A stretch of 64,000 nucleotides of DNA, from positions 31,523 through 95,522 of the forward strand of contig DXGV01000022.1 of NCBI GenBank assembly GCA_019113745.1, in the 5' to 3' direction. The position numbers were made by a program, and so were the translations under genes. A model generated the notes under the pieces. That model was given only the letters and a program-made list of their open reading frames with translations, searched no databases and had not been told where the DNA came from. This document shows, one piece after another, positions 1 through 7,614 of the stretch. This stretch comes from Candidatus Blautia intestinavium. GTDB lineage: Bacteria > Bacillota > Clostridia > Lachnospirales > Lachnospiraceae. Each line of letters opens with the position of its first letter. The stretch's first letter is position 1.

Positions 1-332
1 TCTTCCCACAGACGGATATGCGTAGTCTTTCCCACTCCGCTGGGAGCCGCAAATACATAAGCCTCCCCGTCCATGGAAATCGCCGCGGAATGCATCAGAA
101 AAGCGTCGTACTTTGCCAGCGCAAAACAGATATTCCGGTAAATACAGAGACTTTCACAGTAACCTTTCGAAAAACGGTTGTCTCCGTTCTGCTCCTTCAG
201 GATTTCTTCTTCTGTGACCGCTACCGTAAACGCAGGCTTTTCTTCTGTCTCGTAGCCCTCGCACAAACGCCGGATATAAGGATAGCGATTCTCAATTCCT
301 ATAGGGATATCCGCAATCTTAATGCAAAACAT
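1..332 (-). CDS. HPr-kinase-like (PEP-carboxykinase-fold) protein, 5' part only
   Basis: This partial CDS runs off the left edge and is absent from the ORF track. Reading from ATG at 332 (AGGA six bases upstream) gives about 110 residues ending in a clear P-loop, APSGVGKTTH, preceded by a MHSAAIS-type segment. That pairing is typical of HprK-related kinases found in peptide and polysaccharide loci rather than of the bifunctional HprK/P of central metabolism. In lasso-peptide clusters such kinases phosphorylate the peptide, so a tailoring role on the neighbouring RiPP is possible but inferred. The gene has its own riboswitch and terminator upstream and follows the radical-SAM gene in the same direction. 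The plus-strand ORF 18-395 is its shadow. Confidence 0.75.
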   Translation of the reverse strand, partial: MFCIKIADIPIGIENRYPYIRRLCEGYETEEKPAFTVAVTEEEILKEQNGDNRFSKGYCESLCIYRNICFALAKYDAFLMHSAAISMDGEAYVFAAPSGVGKTTHIRLWE

Positions 333-442
333 TATATCCTAGCACCTCTCTGTCCTCTGTACTTTCTGCCCCGGCCAGTATACGCTGCAGCCTGAAACAA
401 TTCTGAAGCTTCATAATATTTCCGTTCTGCAGATAAACGCAA

Positions 443-489
443 AATAAAAAGCTGCCGGTATTTTCCACACTAAAGAAAATATCAGCAGC
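443..489 (-). terminator. Intrinsic terminator of riboswitch B
   Basis: On the minus strand, a GCTGC...GCAGC stem with an inner ATTTTC/GAAAAT pair is followed by TTTTTATTTT. Its 5' arm overlaps the 3' end of the c-di-GMP aptamer, so aptamer folding could decide whether the terminator forms. It lies between the riboswitch and the HPr-kinase-like gene. Confidence 0.7.
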
Positions 490-551
490 TGGCTGCCATT
501 CTCAGGCCCTGTAGCTTTGCGTCACAGCTTTTCAGCTGCTTTGCCTTTGAC
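485..551 (-). ncRNA. Cyclic-di-GMP-I riboswitch (GEMM-I), copy B
   Basis: Minus-strand sequence shows the GEMM-I signature in order: AAAGGCAAAGC, a GAAAA-capped P2 hairpin, GTGACGCAAAGC, GGGCCT, then ATGGCAGCCAGCTGC. This class binds cyclic di-GMP. It is directly upstream of the HPr-kinase-like gene and downstream of the radical-SAM gene, and is coupled to an intrinsic terminator. The sign of control (on or off) cannot be settled by eye. Confidence 0.85.
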
Positions 552-588
552 ATAAATTATTATATGCTTCCGCACAATTTCTTTAGAT

Positions 589-618
589 ATTATAGCACAT
601 ATCTGTCCTATAAATCAA
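589..618 (-). promoter_or_regulatory. Promoter for riboswitch B
   Basis: On the minus strand TTGATT is followed after 18 bases by a perfect TATAAT (plus-strand 589-594). It sits just beyond the radical-SAM stop codon and would start RNA about 30 bases before the aptamer, making the HPr-kinase-like gene a separately initiated unit. Confidence 0.55.
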
Positions 619-621
619 TCG

Positions 622-2022
622 TCATTTTTTCTCAAATTTCGTGTTTACTTCTTCCAGCTTTCTGCGGATGCGCTCCACATATCCCTCTTTCCACATCCTG
701 CACATGTCCCGGTCGCAGCCCATCAGATTGTGCTCGCCTGTCAGCAGAGCCGCCGCCCGGCATCCTCCGCCGCATTCATAGCGGTATCCGCAGGAATCAC
801 ATTCCTTATTCGCCGCGAACAGATCCCCGACGCGGCTGTCCACAAACTGCATATAATAGCTGTCCCGCAGCCCTTTCCTTAAGCCTATATCCTGCACCTT
901 AGGAAAGCGTTCCTGATCCGGACTGGCCGTCATAGGCATACAGGGCAGGAGCCTTCCCTCCGGAGTAATATAGCAGGACCAGCGGGTTGCCCCGCATAAA
1001 TAACATTCTCTGCATTTTTCTGTTCCATCGTAATGTCTTACGCTCAGGGTCGCCGGTTCATCCCGCGACATCCTTGCAATGCCGCCAAATTCCAGGCTTT
1101 CTATCGGGCGTCCGGCCTCATAATACCACTCGATATAAGGAAGCATGGCGTCCACATACTCCTGCCACGTCAGATCATTTCCCTCGCTATGACGCCTCCA
1201 GAGATCTGTTTCATCCACATGAGCGGTTTTCAGCTCTGTGGCTCCCACCGACCGCAGCGTCTCCACCGTCTGAGGAATCGTATCCTTATTTCCACGGTGA
1301 ATACACATACTCACACTTGTATGAAATCCATGTTCATGACACAGCTTCAGCGCGCGCAGCGTCCGCTCTTCCGCTCCGGGAACGCCCCGCATCCAGTCAT
1401 GACATCCCGTACCGTCGAAGCTGATATTTATCTCCGGTTTAAGACCACGGCGTTCAAATTTCTCTAAAATCCTCTCATCTAACAGCCATCCATTTGAATA
1501 AATCTGCGCCACAAACATTTTGTGAGAAAGAATACGATCTATCAGTTTCCAGAAGTCTTTCCGTACAAAGGGCTCGCCGCCAGTAATGTCCACCCGCAGC
1601 ACACCGCACTCCGCCATCTGATCGATCAGGGCAAAAGCTTCCTCCGTGGAAAGCTCTCCAAGCATCGCGTCCGGCGCGTCCATATAACAGTGGCGACAGC
1701 GGAAATTACATCTGCCTGTAACGGACCAGAAAACTCTCCTGGTAAATCTGTTAGGGTAATACCGGTAATTCTGATCCGGATCCAGCGGAGACGTCTGAAC
1801 AGAAGCTTCAATGATCCCTTCTGATTCACACTTATGCAGGACTTCCAAAAATGTATCGTCCAAAAATTCCCCCGGTAGTTCCGTTTCTCCATCACAAAGC
1901 AGGAGCACCTGAAACATTTTCTGCGACAGCAGGCGCGTCGCATTCTCCGGGCGCTTCACCAACACCCAGGACATCTCCTCCCAGCCCCGCAGCACATAAT
2001 CGGGTTTTAATTTATAAAACAT
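622..2022 (-). CDS. Radical SAM / SPASM peptide maturase
   Basis: The 466-residue protein probably modifies the adjacent precursor peptide. Residues ~1-95 resemble the small peptide-recognition (RRE/PqqD-like) region of RiPP maturases. At about 106-113 is the iron-sulfur CNFRCRHC motif (CxxxCxxC) that binds the radical-SAM cluster, followed by an ITGGEPF motif. The C-terminal third carries the SPASM cysteines (CRECYLC, LLPCMPM, ECDSCGYRYECGGGC, GCDRDMC) for auxiliary clusters. Such enzymes typically form thioether or carbon-carbon links in cysteine-rich peptides (sactipeptides, ranthipeptides); the exact chemistry here is inferred. AAGGAGAC precedes the ATG and the gap from the precursor is 30 bases, so they share one transcript under riboswitch A. 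Confidence 0.93.
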   Translation of the reverse strand: MFYKLKPDYVLRGWEEMSWVLVKRPENATRLLSQKMFQVLLLCDGETELPGEFLDDTFLEVLHKCESEGIIEASVQTSPLDPDQNYRYYPNRFTRRVFWSVTGRCNFRCRHCYMDAPDAMLGELSTEEAFALIDQMAECGVLRVDITGGEPFVRKDFWKLIDRILSHKMFVAQIYSNGWLLDERILEKFERRGLKPEINISFDGTGCHDWMRGVPGAEERTLRALKLCHEHGFHTSVSMCIHRGNKDTIPQTVETLRSVGATELKTAHVDETDLWRRHSEGNDLTWQEYVDAMLPYIEWYYEAGRPIESLEFGGIARMSRDEPATLSVRHYDGTEKCRECYLCGATRWSCYITPEGRLLPCMPMTASPDQERFPKVQDIGLRKGLRDSYYMQFVDSRVGDLFAANKECDSCGYRYECGGGCRAAALLTGEHNLMGCDRDMCRMWKEGYVERIRRKLEEVNTKFEKK

Positions 2023-2052
2023 TGCCTGTCTCCTTAATAAAACAGGAAATCA

Positions 2053-2220
2053 CTATTTCCATGATCCCCCCGGACAGTCACCGCTGTTGCCCTTGCATCC
2101 GTTTCCATTATCCTGTCCATTATTACGACAGCCGCCTATATCTAATCCGCCGCTTGTGGTGATCACGTCCCGGTTCGTAAAATAAACAACCTCTGCTTCC
2201 GCTTTTTCATAATTCATCAT
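2053..2220 (-). CDS. RiPP precursor peptide, Gly/Asn/Cys-rich, 55 aa
   Basis: This small gene is too short for the ORF track. The ATG (2218-2220) follows AGGGAGG at nine bases. The peptide starts MMNYEKAEAEVVYF and has a DVITTSGG stretch, which looks like a leader ending in a double-glycine-type site at residues ~24-25. The presumed core of about 30 residues is rich in Gly, Asn and Asp, has three cysteines (residues 31, 42, 49) and ends PGGSWK. Placement between a riboswitch and a SPASM radical-SAM enzyme with 30 bases to the latter is the classic RiPP layout. The product and its modification are not known; thioether links to the cysteines are a reasonable guess. Confidence 0.82.
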   Translation of the reverse strand: MMNYEKAEAEVVYFTNRDVITTSGGLDIGGCRNNGQDNGNGCKGNSGDCPGGSWK

Positions 2221-2286
2221 AATATGCGCCTCCCTTTTTCATATAAAAATTCTGTTCCACGTCATTTCTTCATGGAATAAAGCAAT

Positions 2287-2315
2287 AAAAAAAGCTGCAA
2301 CAATATAGTTGCAGC
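2287..2315 (-). terminator. Intrinsic terminator of riboswitch A
   Basis: On the minus strand GCTGCAAC-TATATT-GTTGCAGC forms a perfect 8-bp stem followed by seven T. It lies directly after the aptamer and before the precursor gene, so it would attenuate the RiPP transcript. Confidence 0.85.
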
Positions 2316-2322
2316 CGAACGA

Positions 2323-2410
2323 CCTTGTGGAATCAGATGAAAAATCATCCTCGCCCACCTAAGGTTCCTGACTTTGCGTCCCTGCATTTCTACAGGTTTG
2401 CCAAGGATTT
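2323..2410 (-). ncRNA. Cyclic-di-GMP-I riboswitch (GEMM-I), copy A
   Basis: The minus strand shows CCTTGGCAAACC, a GAAA-capped hairpin, GGGACGCAAAGTC, GGAACCT and a P3 stem (AGGTGG...CCAC), closed by a CCTTG/CAAGG helix. GGCAAACC plus GGGACGCAAAG is the diagnostic core of this cyclic-di-GMP aptamer. A terminator follows, then the peptide precursor and its radical-SAM enzyme, so peptide production should respond to cyclic di-GMP. Confidence 0.9.
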
Positions 2411-2419
2411 ATTTTCTAA

Positions 2420-2449
2420 ATTATACGATACTGCATACTGTTCTGTCAA
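2420..2449 (-). promoter_or_regulatory. Promoter of the RiPP transcript
   Basis: On the minus strand a perfect TTGACA (plus 2444-2449) is followed after 18 bases by a perfect TATAAT (plus 2420-2425). The predicted start is just upstream of riboswitch A. Confidence 0.8.
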
Positions 2450-2551
2450 TTCTAAAATCGTACAATTTAGATAAAATTTCACTTTTCGCTTTTCCAAAGC
2501 GCTGTTTTCCTTTATAATAAAAGAAAATATAACGCTTTACGGGGGCCAAAA

Positions 2552-3712
2552 ATGATCAACTATAAAAATCTTGAAGAATTATACACAGCCGGTTCTTATC
2601 TGGTGAAACTGCTGTCCGCTGTCCTTCACGAAGAAGAAGCGCCGCCTCTTCCTGAATCTCTAAACTGGAAGCTTATATATGATATGGCGAAGATGCATTC
2701 TGTAGAGACTATGGCTTTTTATGGCGCAGAGCCATTTATCAGAGATGATGCAGAACTTTATCAAAACTGGAAAAAGAGCCGGGATGCCAACATTGCCCAA
2801 AGCCTGCACCAGATAGAAGCACGGAAAGAAGTATTCCAGGCTCTGTATGAAGCGGGAATCCGCTTTCTGCCACTGAAGGGATACGAAATGAAGTGTCTGT
2901 ATCCCCGGCCTGAATTCCGCCAGATGGCAGATGTCGACGTATTGATCGATCCTGAAAATACCTCCCGCGCAAGAGAAATCATGATACATCTTGGATATCG
3001 GCAAAAAGAAGCGCTGCCGCATCACGACGAATACTTTCGCCCGCCTTTTGTGACTGTGGAGGTTCATCGGCAGATGCTTCTTGTAGGAGAATCCAGACAG
3101 GCATATTATGATAATATATGGGACAGAGCGCTTATCGATGAAGAAAATCCAGGCGGTTATAAACTCAGCCCGGAAGATTTCTATATTTATCAGATTGCAC
3201 ATTTCGAAAAACATTATAGTCTTATGGGCAGTGGTATCCGGTCTGCGCTGGATATCTATGTTTATTTGAATAAATTCAGGACAATTTTAAACCGAGACTA
3301 TATAAAAGAAGAATTTCAAAAACTTAACATTTATAATTTTGGCACAAAAATGGAATATCTGAGCCAGTTCTGGTTTTCTAAGCAGCAACCGGACATAAAA
3401 ATTAGTAAAGACGAATTAAATGAAATACAAAAAAACATTTTCCTTTCCGGCGTTTACGGATCACTGGAATTTTCAAGATTTAAAAAGATGTCTAATCTTC
3501 ATATAGAAAAGGGATTCAAACAAACTTTCCATTATTTCTGGACAAGGATTTTCACCAGAAAAAAAGACTTTAAAAATTCTTATCCTTTTCTCAGAAAGTA
3601 TCCCTTTCTTCTACCTTTTTGTTGGTTTCACAGACTTATTTACGTTTTACTGCATAAAAAGCAATCTATCAAAAGAGAACTTGAATTATATAAGAAAGTA
3701 AAGGAAAAATAA
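2552..3712 (+). CDS. Nucleotidyltransferase-like protein (NTP_transf_5 family)
   Basis: This 386-residue plus-strand gene has the family signature at about residues 105-165: LPLKGYEMK, then MADVDVLID (the DxD metal-binding pair) and EVHRQM. The family is an uncharacterised branch of the DNA polymerase-beta nucleotidyltransferase fold, often found in RiPP, lasso-peptide and surface-polysaccharide loci beside HPr-kinase-like genes. Here it is divergent from the RiPP unit and convergent with the EPS operon, so it could serve either. TATAAT at ~2513 and GGGG before the ATG support expression from the shared intergenic region. The substrate is unknown. Confidence 0.8.
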   Translation: MINYKNLEELYTAGSYLVKLLSAVLHEEEAPPLPESLNWKLIYDMAKMHSVETMAFYGAEPFIRDDAELYQNWKKSRDANIAQSLHQIEARKEVFQALYEAGIRFLPLKGYEMKCLYPRPEFRQMADVDVLIDPENTSRAREIMIHLGYRQKEALPHHDEYFRPPFVTVEVHRQMLLVGESRQAYYDNIWDRALIDEENPGGYKLSPEDFYIYQIAHFEKHYSLMGSGIRSALDIYVYLNKFRTILNRDYIKEEFQKLNIYNFGTKMEYLSQFWFSKQQPDIKISKDELNEIQKNIFLSGVYGSLEFSRFKKMSNLHIEKGFKQTFHYFWTRIFTRKKDFKNSYPFLRKYPFLLPFCWFHRLIYVLLHKKQSIKRELELYKKVKEK

Positions 3713-3714
3713 GC

Positions 3715-3752
3715 AGTCGGTCCCTCTTATTCTAAAAAGGGACTGACTATAT
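3715..3752. terminator. Bidirectional terminator between convergent genes
   Basis: AGTCGGTCCCT and AGGGACTGACT form a long stem around a short A/T-rich loop, with T-runs on the plus side (atattttta) and A/T-rich flanks on the other. It sits in the 52-base gap between the convergent nucleotidyltransferase-like gene and the last gene of the EPS operon. Confidence 0.7.
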
Positions 3753-3764
3753 TTTTAAATATAC

Positions 3765-5261
3765 TTATTTGGATTTCAGCTTTTTTAAGTTTCTTTCTTC
3801 CTGCATTAATTTTATATATGTTTTTATCGTTTTGGATATTCCCATAATACGAATTCTGACCACCAATTTTCCCACTCTGTTAAATATCATCTTATTTATT
3901 CCGTGCTTTTTTTTAGCATATTCAATCCCATCCAGTTCAGGACATACATAAGCAATTAATTTATCCTGATGCTTTTTGACTCTCCTTTCCTGGATTGGAA
4001 AATCTGCAAGCATAGAAATAAGAAATCTTGAATTAACTGGCTGTAAAGAAGTAATATCTTCCATTATATCAAATGACTGTTCTATTGGCGAAAGCCAACT
4101 TGCATTTCTTTGTTCCCAAAAAAACCTGTCACAATCTGAAATACCAACCTGTTTTGTCTTTTCCAGCCATTCAAAATACGATTTCAATGACTTTTGAACT
4201 AATTCATTTGCAACAAAAAAACTGTATATACTCTCTATGTCCAGTTTACCTTTGTCATCTAAAAATTTCTGGTAATAGTTTGTGACCGTTTCCCAGACTG
4301 AACTTCTGAGAAGAACTATATTCCCATATTTCTGTACCAAATCACGATATTGACCATAAGCATAAAACCGTTTATCCTCGTCATCCGCCAATCCGCCAGT
4401 ATGCATTATATATTCCTTTTCTAATTCTTTAGAATACTTTTTTTTTCTAGGTATATATGTATATTTTTTCTTTAATGCCTTACAAAGCTTTTGGGGAATT
4501 TCTACATCTCCGTCTGATATTTTTTTATGGTCTAATGTATAGCAATCAAAATCTATTCCTGCATATTCTGCCAACGCAAGTAATGTTCTTGAATCATAGC
4601 CGCCTGTAAGGGCTATCAAAATTTTCTTTTCCGGAAACATATCCTGCAGATTATGTAATGAATTAGAAAAAAGTTCTGAAAAAGCTTCTATTCTTTCCTG
4701 CTCATCTTTATATCGGGGAATATGCGTCGCTAAAAGCTGTCGGCTGTTTATTGTCTGGTCGTTGTAATTATAAATCTGGCTGGGTAGCAACCGTTTGATC
4801 TGTTCATACTGAGTTAGAGGACCTGGAAGCCAATTAAAACCAAATGTAGGACGATATATAATTTGAGGTAACCCCATAATTTCTGCCAGCATCATACAAC
4901 TGCTGGAAATCCCCTCTCTGCTGTAAAAAATCCCCAGTAAACCAGTCGCATCCAGATAAATTTTTTCGTTTACAATCAACACGTATCTTCCGCACCAGGA
5001 TTCTTCCATCCTCAAAATCTCTTCTTCCGGTATATATCCTTCGTACTTTTCCGCCAGCTTTTCAATTTCAGATACGGGATCTTCCTTTTTTTCTTTTACC
5101 TGCCATGCAATACCAAGCAGTATAATCTCATATTGCTTATTTATATAAATATTTAAGTCCTTATGATAGCTTAAAATATAATTATTCTTTAGCTCAACAT
5201 AAATATAATCAGAACTGTGAATTTTTTTCTTTGCTATAATAAATTGTTTCTTATTGATCAA
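3765..5261 (-). CDS. Asparagine-synthase-like ATP-pyrophosphatase protein
   Basis: The 498-residue protein is the last gene of the EPS operon. The central LTGGYDSRTLL motif (about residues 218-228) is the PP-loop that adenylates a carboxylate in the asparagine synthetase family. There is no catalytic Cys at position 2, so the glutamine amidotransferase half cannot work in the usual way. Relatives act in surface-polysaccharide loci (amidation of uronic acids) and as lasso-peptide cyclases. With a uronate pathway in the same operon, uronamide formation is attractive; a peptide-modifying role is the alternative because a RiPP locus lies alongside. Translation appears to start at TTG, 11 bases inside the flippase gene, after AAGGAG; no closer in-frame start exists. 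Confidence 0.75.
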   Translation of the reverse strand: MINKKQFIIAKKKIHSSDYIYVELKNNYILSYHKDLNIYINKQYEIILLGIAWQVKEKKEDPVSEIEKLAEKYEGYIPEEEILRMEESWCGRYVLIVNEKIYLDATGLLGIFYSREGISSSCMMLAEIMGLPQIIYRPTFGFNWLPGPLTQYEQIKRLLPSQIYNYNDQTINSRQLLATHIPRYKDEQERIEAFSELFSNSLHNLQDMFPEKKILIALTGGYDSRTLLALAEYAGIDFDCYTLDHKKISDGDVEIPQKLCKALKKKYTYIPRKKKYSKELEKEYIMHTGGLADDEDKRFYAYGQYRDLVQKYGNIVLLRSSVWETVTNYYQKFLDDKGKLDIESIYSFFVANELVQKSLKSYFEWLEKTKQVGISDCDRFFWEQRNASWLSPIEQSFDIMEDITSLQPVNSRFLISMLADFPIQERRVKKHQDKLIAYVCPELDGIEYAKKKHGINKMIFNRVGKLVVRIRIMGISKTIKTYIKLMQEERNLKKLKSK

Positions 5262-6798
5262 CGATGTATCTACTCCTTATTTCCCTGATTATTTTTTTTA
5301 TTTTTTCCCAGTCTTCATAATTACCCACAATAAATAAATGAAGCAAACAACCTATAATCGCATAAAGCAAAATACAGATTATTAAAGTCAACCATTTTCC
5401 CGGCGTGAATATCAAAGAAAAAAACTTAAAAACACTTGATAATACAAAACAGGAGATTACATTTCTGATTATCTCTGGATAAAATGTATGCCATGGCAAA
5501 TGAAGAACATAGGACATATACAATGGATTTGTTACAAAATTAATGAGCATCATAACCACAGCCGTCGTCCCTGCGACTGCATATACCCCCATATCAGTGT
5601 ACTTAATAAGAAAATACATAGCGGTCACATTAGCCAAACCTCCCACCAATGTAATAAAACATGGAATTTTTCTTTTTACAGTTAAGATATAGATATAGTA
5701 TAAAGGCTGCATTGGGCCTCCAGGAATACAGGTTAATAAAGTAATAACTGTCAATTTATAAATCAAATTAATATCCTCGCCCGGTATCCATAATCTGAAG
5801 TACGCTAATCCTAATGCAATAAATCCAGCAATTCCTACATTAGTAAACATTCCTGATATTTTCATAGAAAATTTTAGTTCCTGCAATAAACCCTCTGTAT
5901 TTTTTTCCGAATAACTTTTTAAAAATAATGGTTGAAAAGCTTGAGATACAACAGAATATAAAGCTTGAAATATCGAGTAAATCATCTTAGCAATCGCCAT
6001 TTGTCCCATTGCCGTAGACGACAGCATTAAATTGCAGATCAACAAATCCAATCCATGATTTAATAATTCGCCCAATGAATTGACAGAAGTCCAAATCCCT
6101 CCAAACACCAACTGTTTTACAGCGCCAATTGAAAAACTACCTTTTGAAATTCTTAATTCTGGAATATGCCGTTTACAAAGCCATATATTAGCAAATACAA
6201 TCACCAGAGAGGCAGCAACAAGTCCAATTCCCACATAAAAGACTCTTGTAGGAAAAAACATATAAAGTATATATAGTATCAGCGCTTCAGTTATATACGA
6301 TATACCTTTAAATACTCCCACAATATCCAGTTTATTTTTTATAATTGCCACCGAACTGAACACAGAAAATACTGTAGTGATCCAAAAATTAATAAATATA
6401 AATAAAAATAAAAATTTAACATCTGCAAGAATGTCGGGGAGTATATTTAATAAATTCTGCAATATGCTGATACAGCCTAACGCTCCTAAAAATATAACGG
6501 AACCTAATACTAAATCGCCCCAAAAAACAGAACTGAAATATATATTTGCTTTCTTTTTTTCCTCCTGATAATATTCAACTGCAATATACCTTGCAGCAAA
6601 TGAATTCAAAGTTCCAACAACTATCGCTGCATATTCAGCAAACTGTTTTGCCAGTGATACATATCCATAAGCTTCTGTACCAACATTATCTGTTATATAC
6701 GGAACTAAAACAAGGTTAATACCATAATTCAACATATATGCCAGACCAGTAACCACCATTGTTTGGAATAGTTTCATATATTTATTATATTTCTTCAT
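5251..6798 (-). CDS. Wzx-type polysaccharide flippase
   Basis: This very hydrophobic protein of about 515 residues has 12-14 predicted membrane segments. It starts MKKYNKYMKLFQTM and contains the YMLNYGINLVLVPYI opening of MATE/MOP-type oligosaccharide flippases. It should move lipid-linked repeat units across the membrane for polymerisation. It overlaps the asparagine-synthase-like gene by 11 bases and follows a glycosyltransferase. The ORF track starts 24 bases earlier at 6822; I prefer the internal ATG because GGA/GGAG lies upstream of it and nothing recognisable precedes the longer start. Confidence 0.88.
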   Translation of the reverse strand: MKKYNKYMKLFQTMVVTGLAYMLNYGINLVLVPYITDNVGTEAYGYVSLAKQFAEYAAIVVGTLNSFAARYIAVEYYQEEKKKANIYFSSVFWGDLVLGSVIFLGALGCISILQNLLNILPDILADVKFLFLFIFINFWITTVFSVFSSVAIIKNKLDIVGVFKGISYITEALILYILYMFFPTRVFYVGIGLVAASLVIVFANIWLCKRHIPELRISKGSFSIGAVKQLVFGGIWTSVNSLGELLNHGLDLLICNLMLSSTAMGQMAIAKMIYSIFQALYSVVSQAFQPLFLKSYSEKNTEGLLQELKFSMKISGMFTNVGIAGFIALGLAYFRLWIPGEDINLIYKLTVITLLTCIPGGPMQPLYYIYILTVKRKIPCFITLVGGLANVTAMYFLIKYTDMGVYAVAGTTAVVMMLINFVTNPLYMSYVLHLPWHTFYPEIIRNVISCFVLSSVFKFFSLIFTPGKWLTLIICILLYAIIGCLLHLFIVGNYEDWEKIKKIIREIRSRYIVDQ

Positions 6799-6840
6799 TC
6801 TTGTTCCGTAATCTCCTCTCATGTCAACACAGATCTGCCA

Positions 6841-7614
6841 TTATTTTTCATATTCTTCTATAAATCCAAATTCAAAACCAACCCGTCCTGTTAATTTTAT
6901 TTTTCTTCTCAACATCCCTTCAATCTTTCGTTTTTTATTCAAATCCCTTCCTCCCATCATTGAAATATTATCATTCGTATTCCGAACATAAATCGTTGTG
7001 GGAAAAGGCATTCTGGCTAATTCTCTTCCATGTTCTTTTAAATATTTTGGCAGCAACCTGTGGGATTTTCGGATAATCCATTTATCTTTAAAAGTATCGT
7101 CCCAAAGATTTTCAGGCATAATATCCGGAAGATCTTCAACAGAATAGTTTATAATAGAACACGATCCGCAAATCCTGTGAGGGGCATATATCTTTTTCAC
7201 ATATGGCATACCCTCTCTATATAAATATCCAAATTTACTCAAAAAACCATTCTCTCCCGGATGAGCATTTACATATTCGGCAATGCGATTTGATACAATG
7301 TCATCAGAATCAACTATCATTGTATATCCGCCGCCCATCTGTCTGATCCTGACAGCAATCATTGATATTTTCCAGCCCTTATCCAACCTCATTTCTCGTT
7401 TATTTTCCGGCAACGGCTGATCCGATACGAGAAATTCAACTCTTTCATCATAGTTTCTATACAGTTCAGGAATATCATGGCATGCGATGATCACATGAAA
7501 ATCCGGATCCGTCTGTCTGTATATGGATTCAAGTGTTCTATTAAATATCTTTGTAACCATTGCCCAGTTTTTAGAAGCTTTTTTTGACCGAAGAGGAATC
7601 CCAAAATATATCAT
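6841..7614 (-). CDS. Glycosyltransferase, GT2/GT-A-like
   Basis: The 257-residue protein starts MIYFGIPLRSK after AAAGGAG. Residues ~20-110 show a GT-A layout: LESIYRQTDPDFHVII near the N terminus and MIVDSDDIVS, a DxD-type metal and sugar-nucleotide site, at about 100. The C-terminal half is poorly conserved and ends in basic residues. It probably adds one sugar of the repeat unit. The start codon overlaps the stop of the upstream glycosyltransferase by four bases (ATGA), so the two are translationally coupled. Confidence 0.75.
   Translation of the reverse strand: MIYFGIPLRSKKASKNWAMVTKIFNRTLESIYRQTDPDFHVIIACHDIPELYRNYDERVEFLVSDQPLPENKREMRLDKGWKISMIAVRIRQMGGGYTMIVDSDDIVSNRIAEYVNAHPGENGFLSKFGYLYREGMPYVKKIYAPHRICGSCSIINYSVEDLPDIMPENLWDDTFKDKWIIRKSHRLLPKYLKEHGRELARMPFPTTIYVRNTNDNISMMGGRDLNKKRKIEGMLRRKIKLTGRVGFEFGFIEEYEK

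Noticed and set aside
18-395. 125-aa plus-strand ORF at the left edge
   Set aside because: The minus strand encodes an HPr-kinase-like protein with a P-loop and ribosome site across the same bases.
3765-5261. Lasso peptide cyclase
   Set aside because: No lasso precursor or transglutaminase-like protease is visible; the gene is the tail of the EPS operon. Kept only as an alternative.
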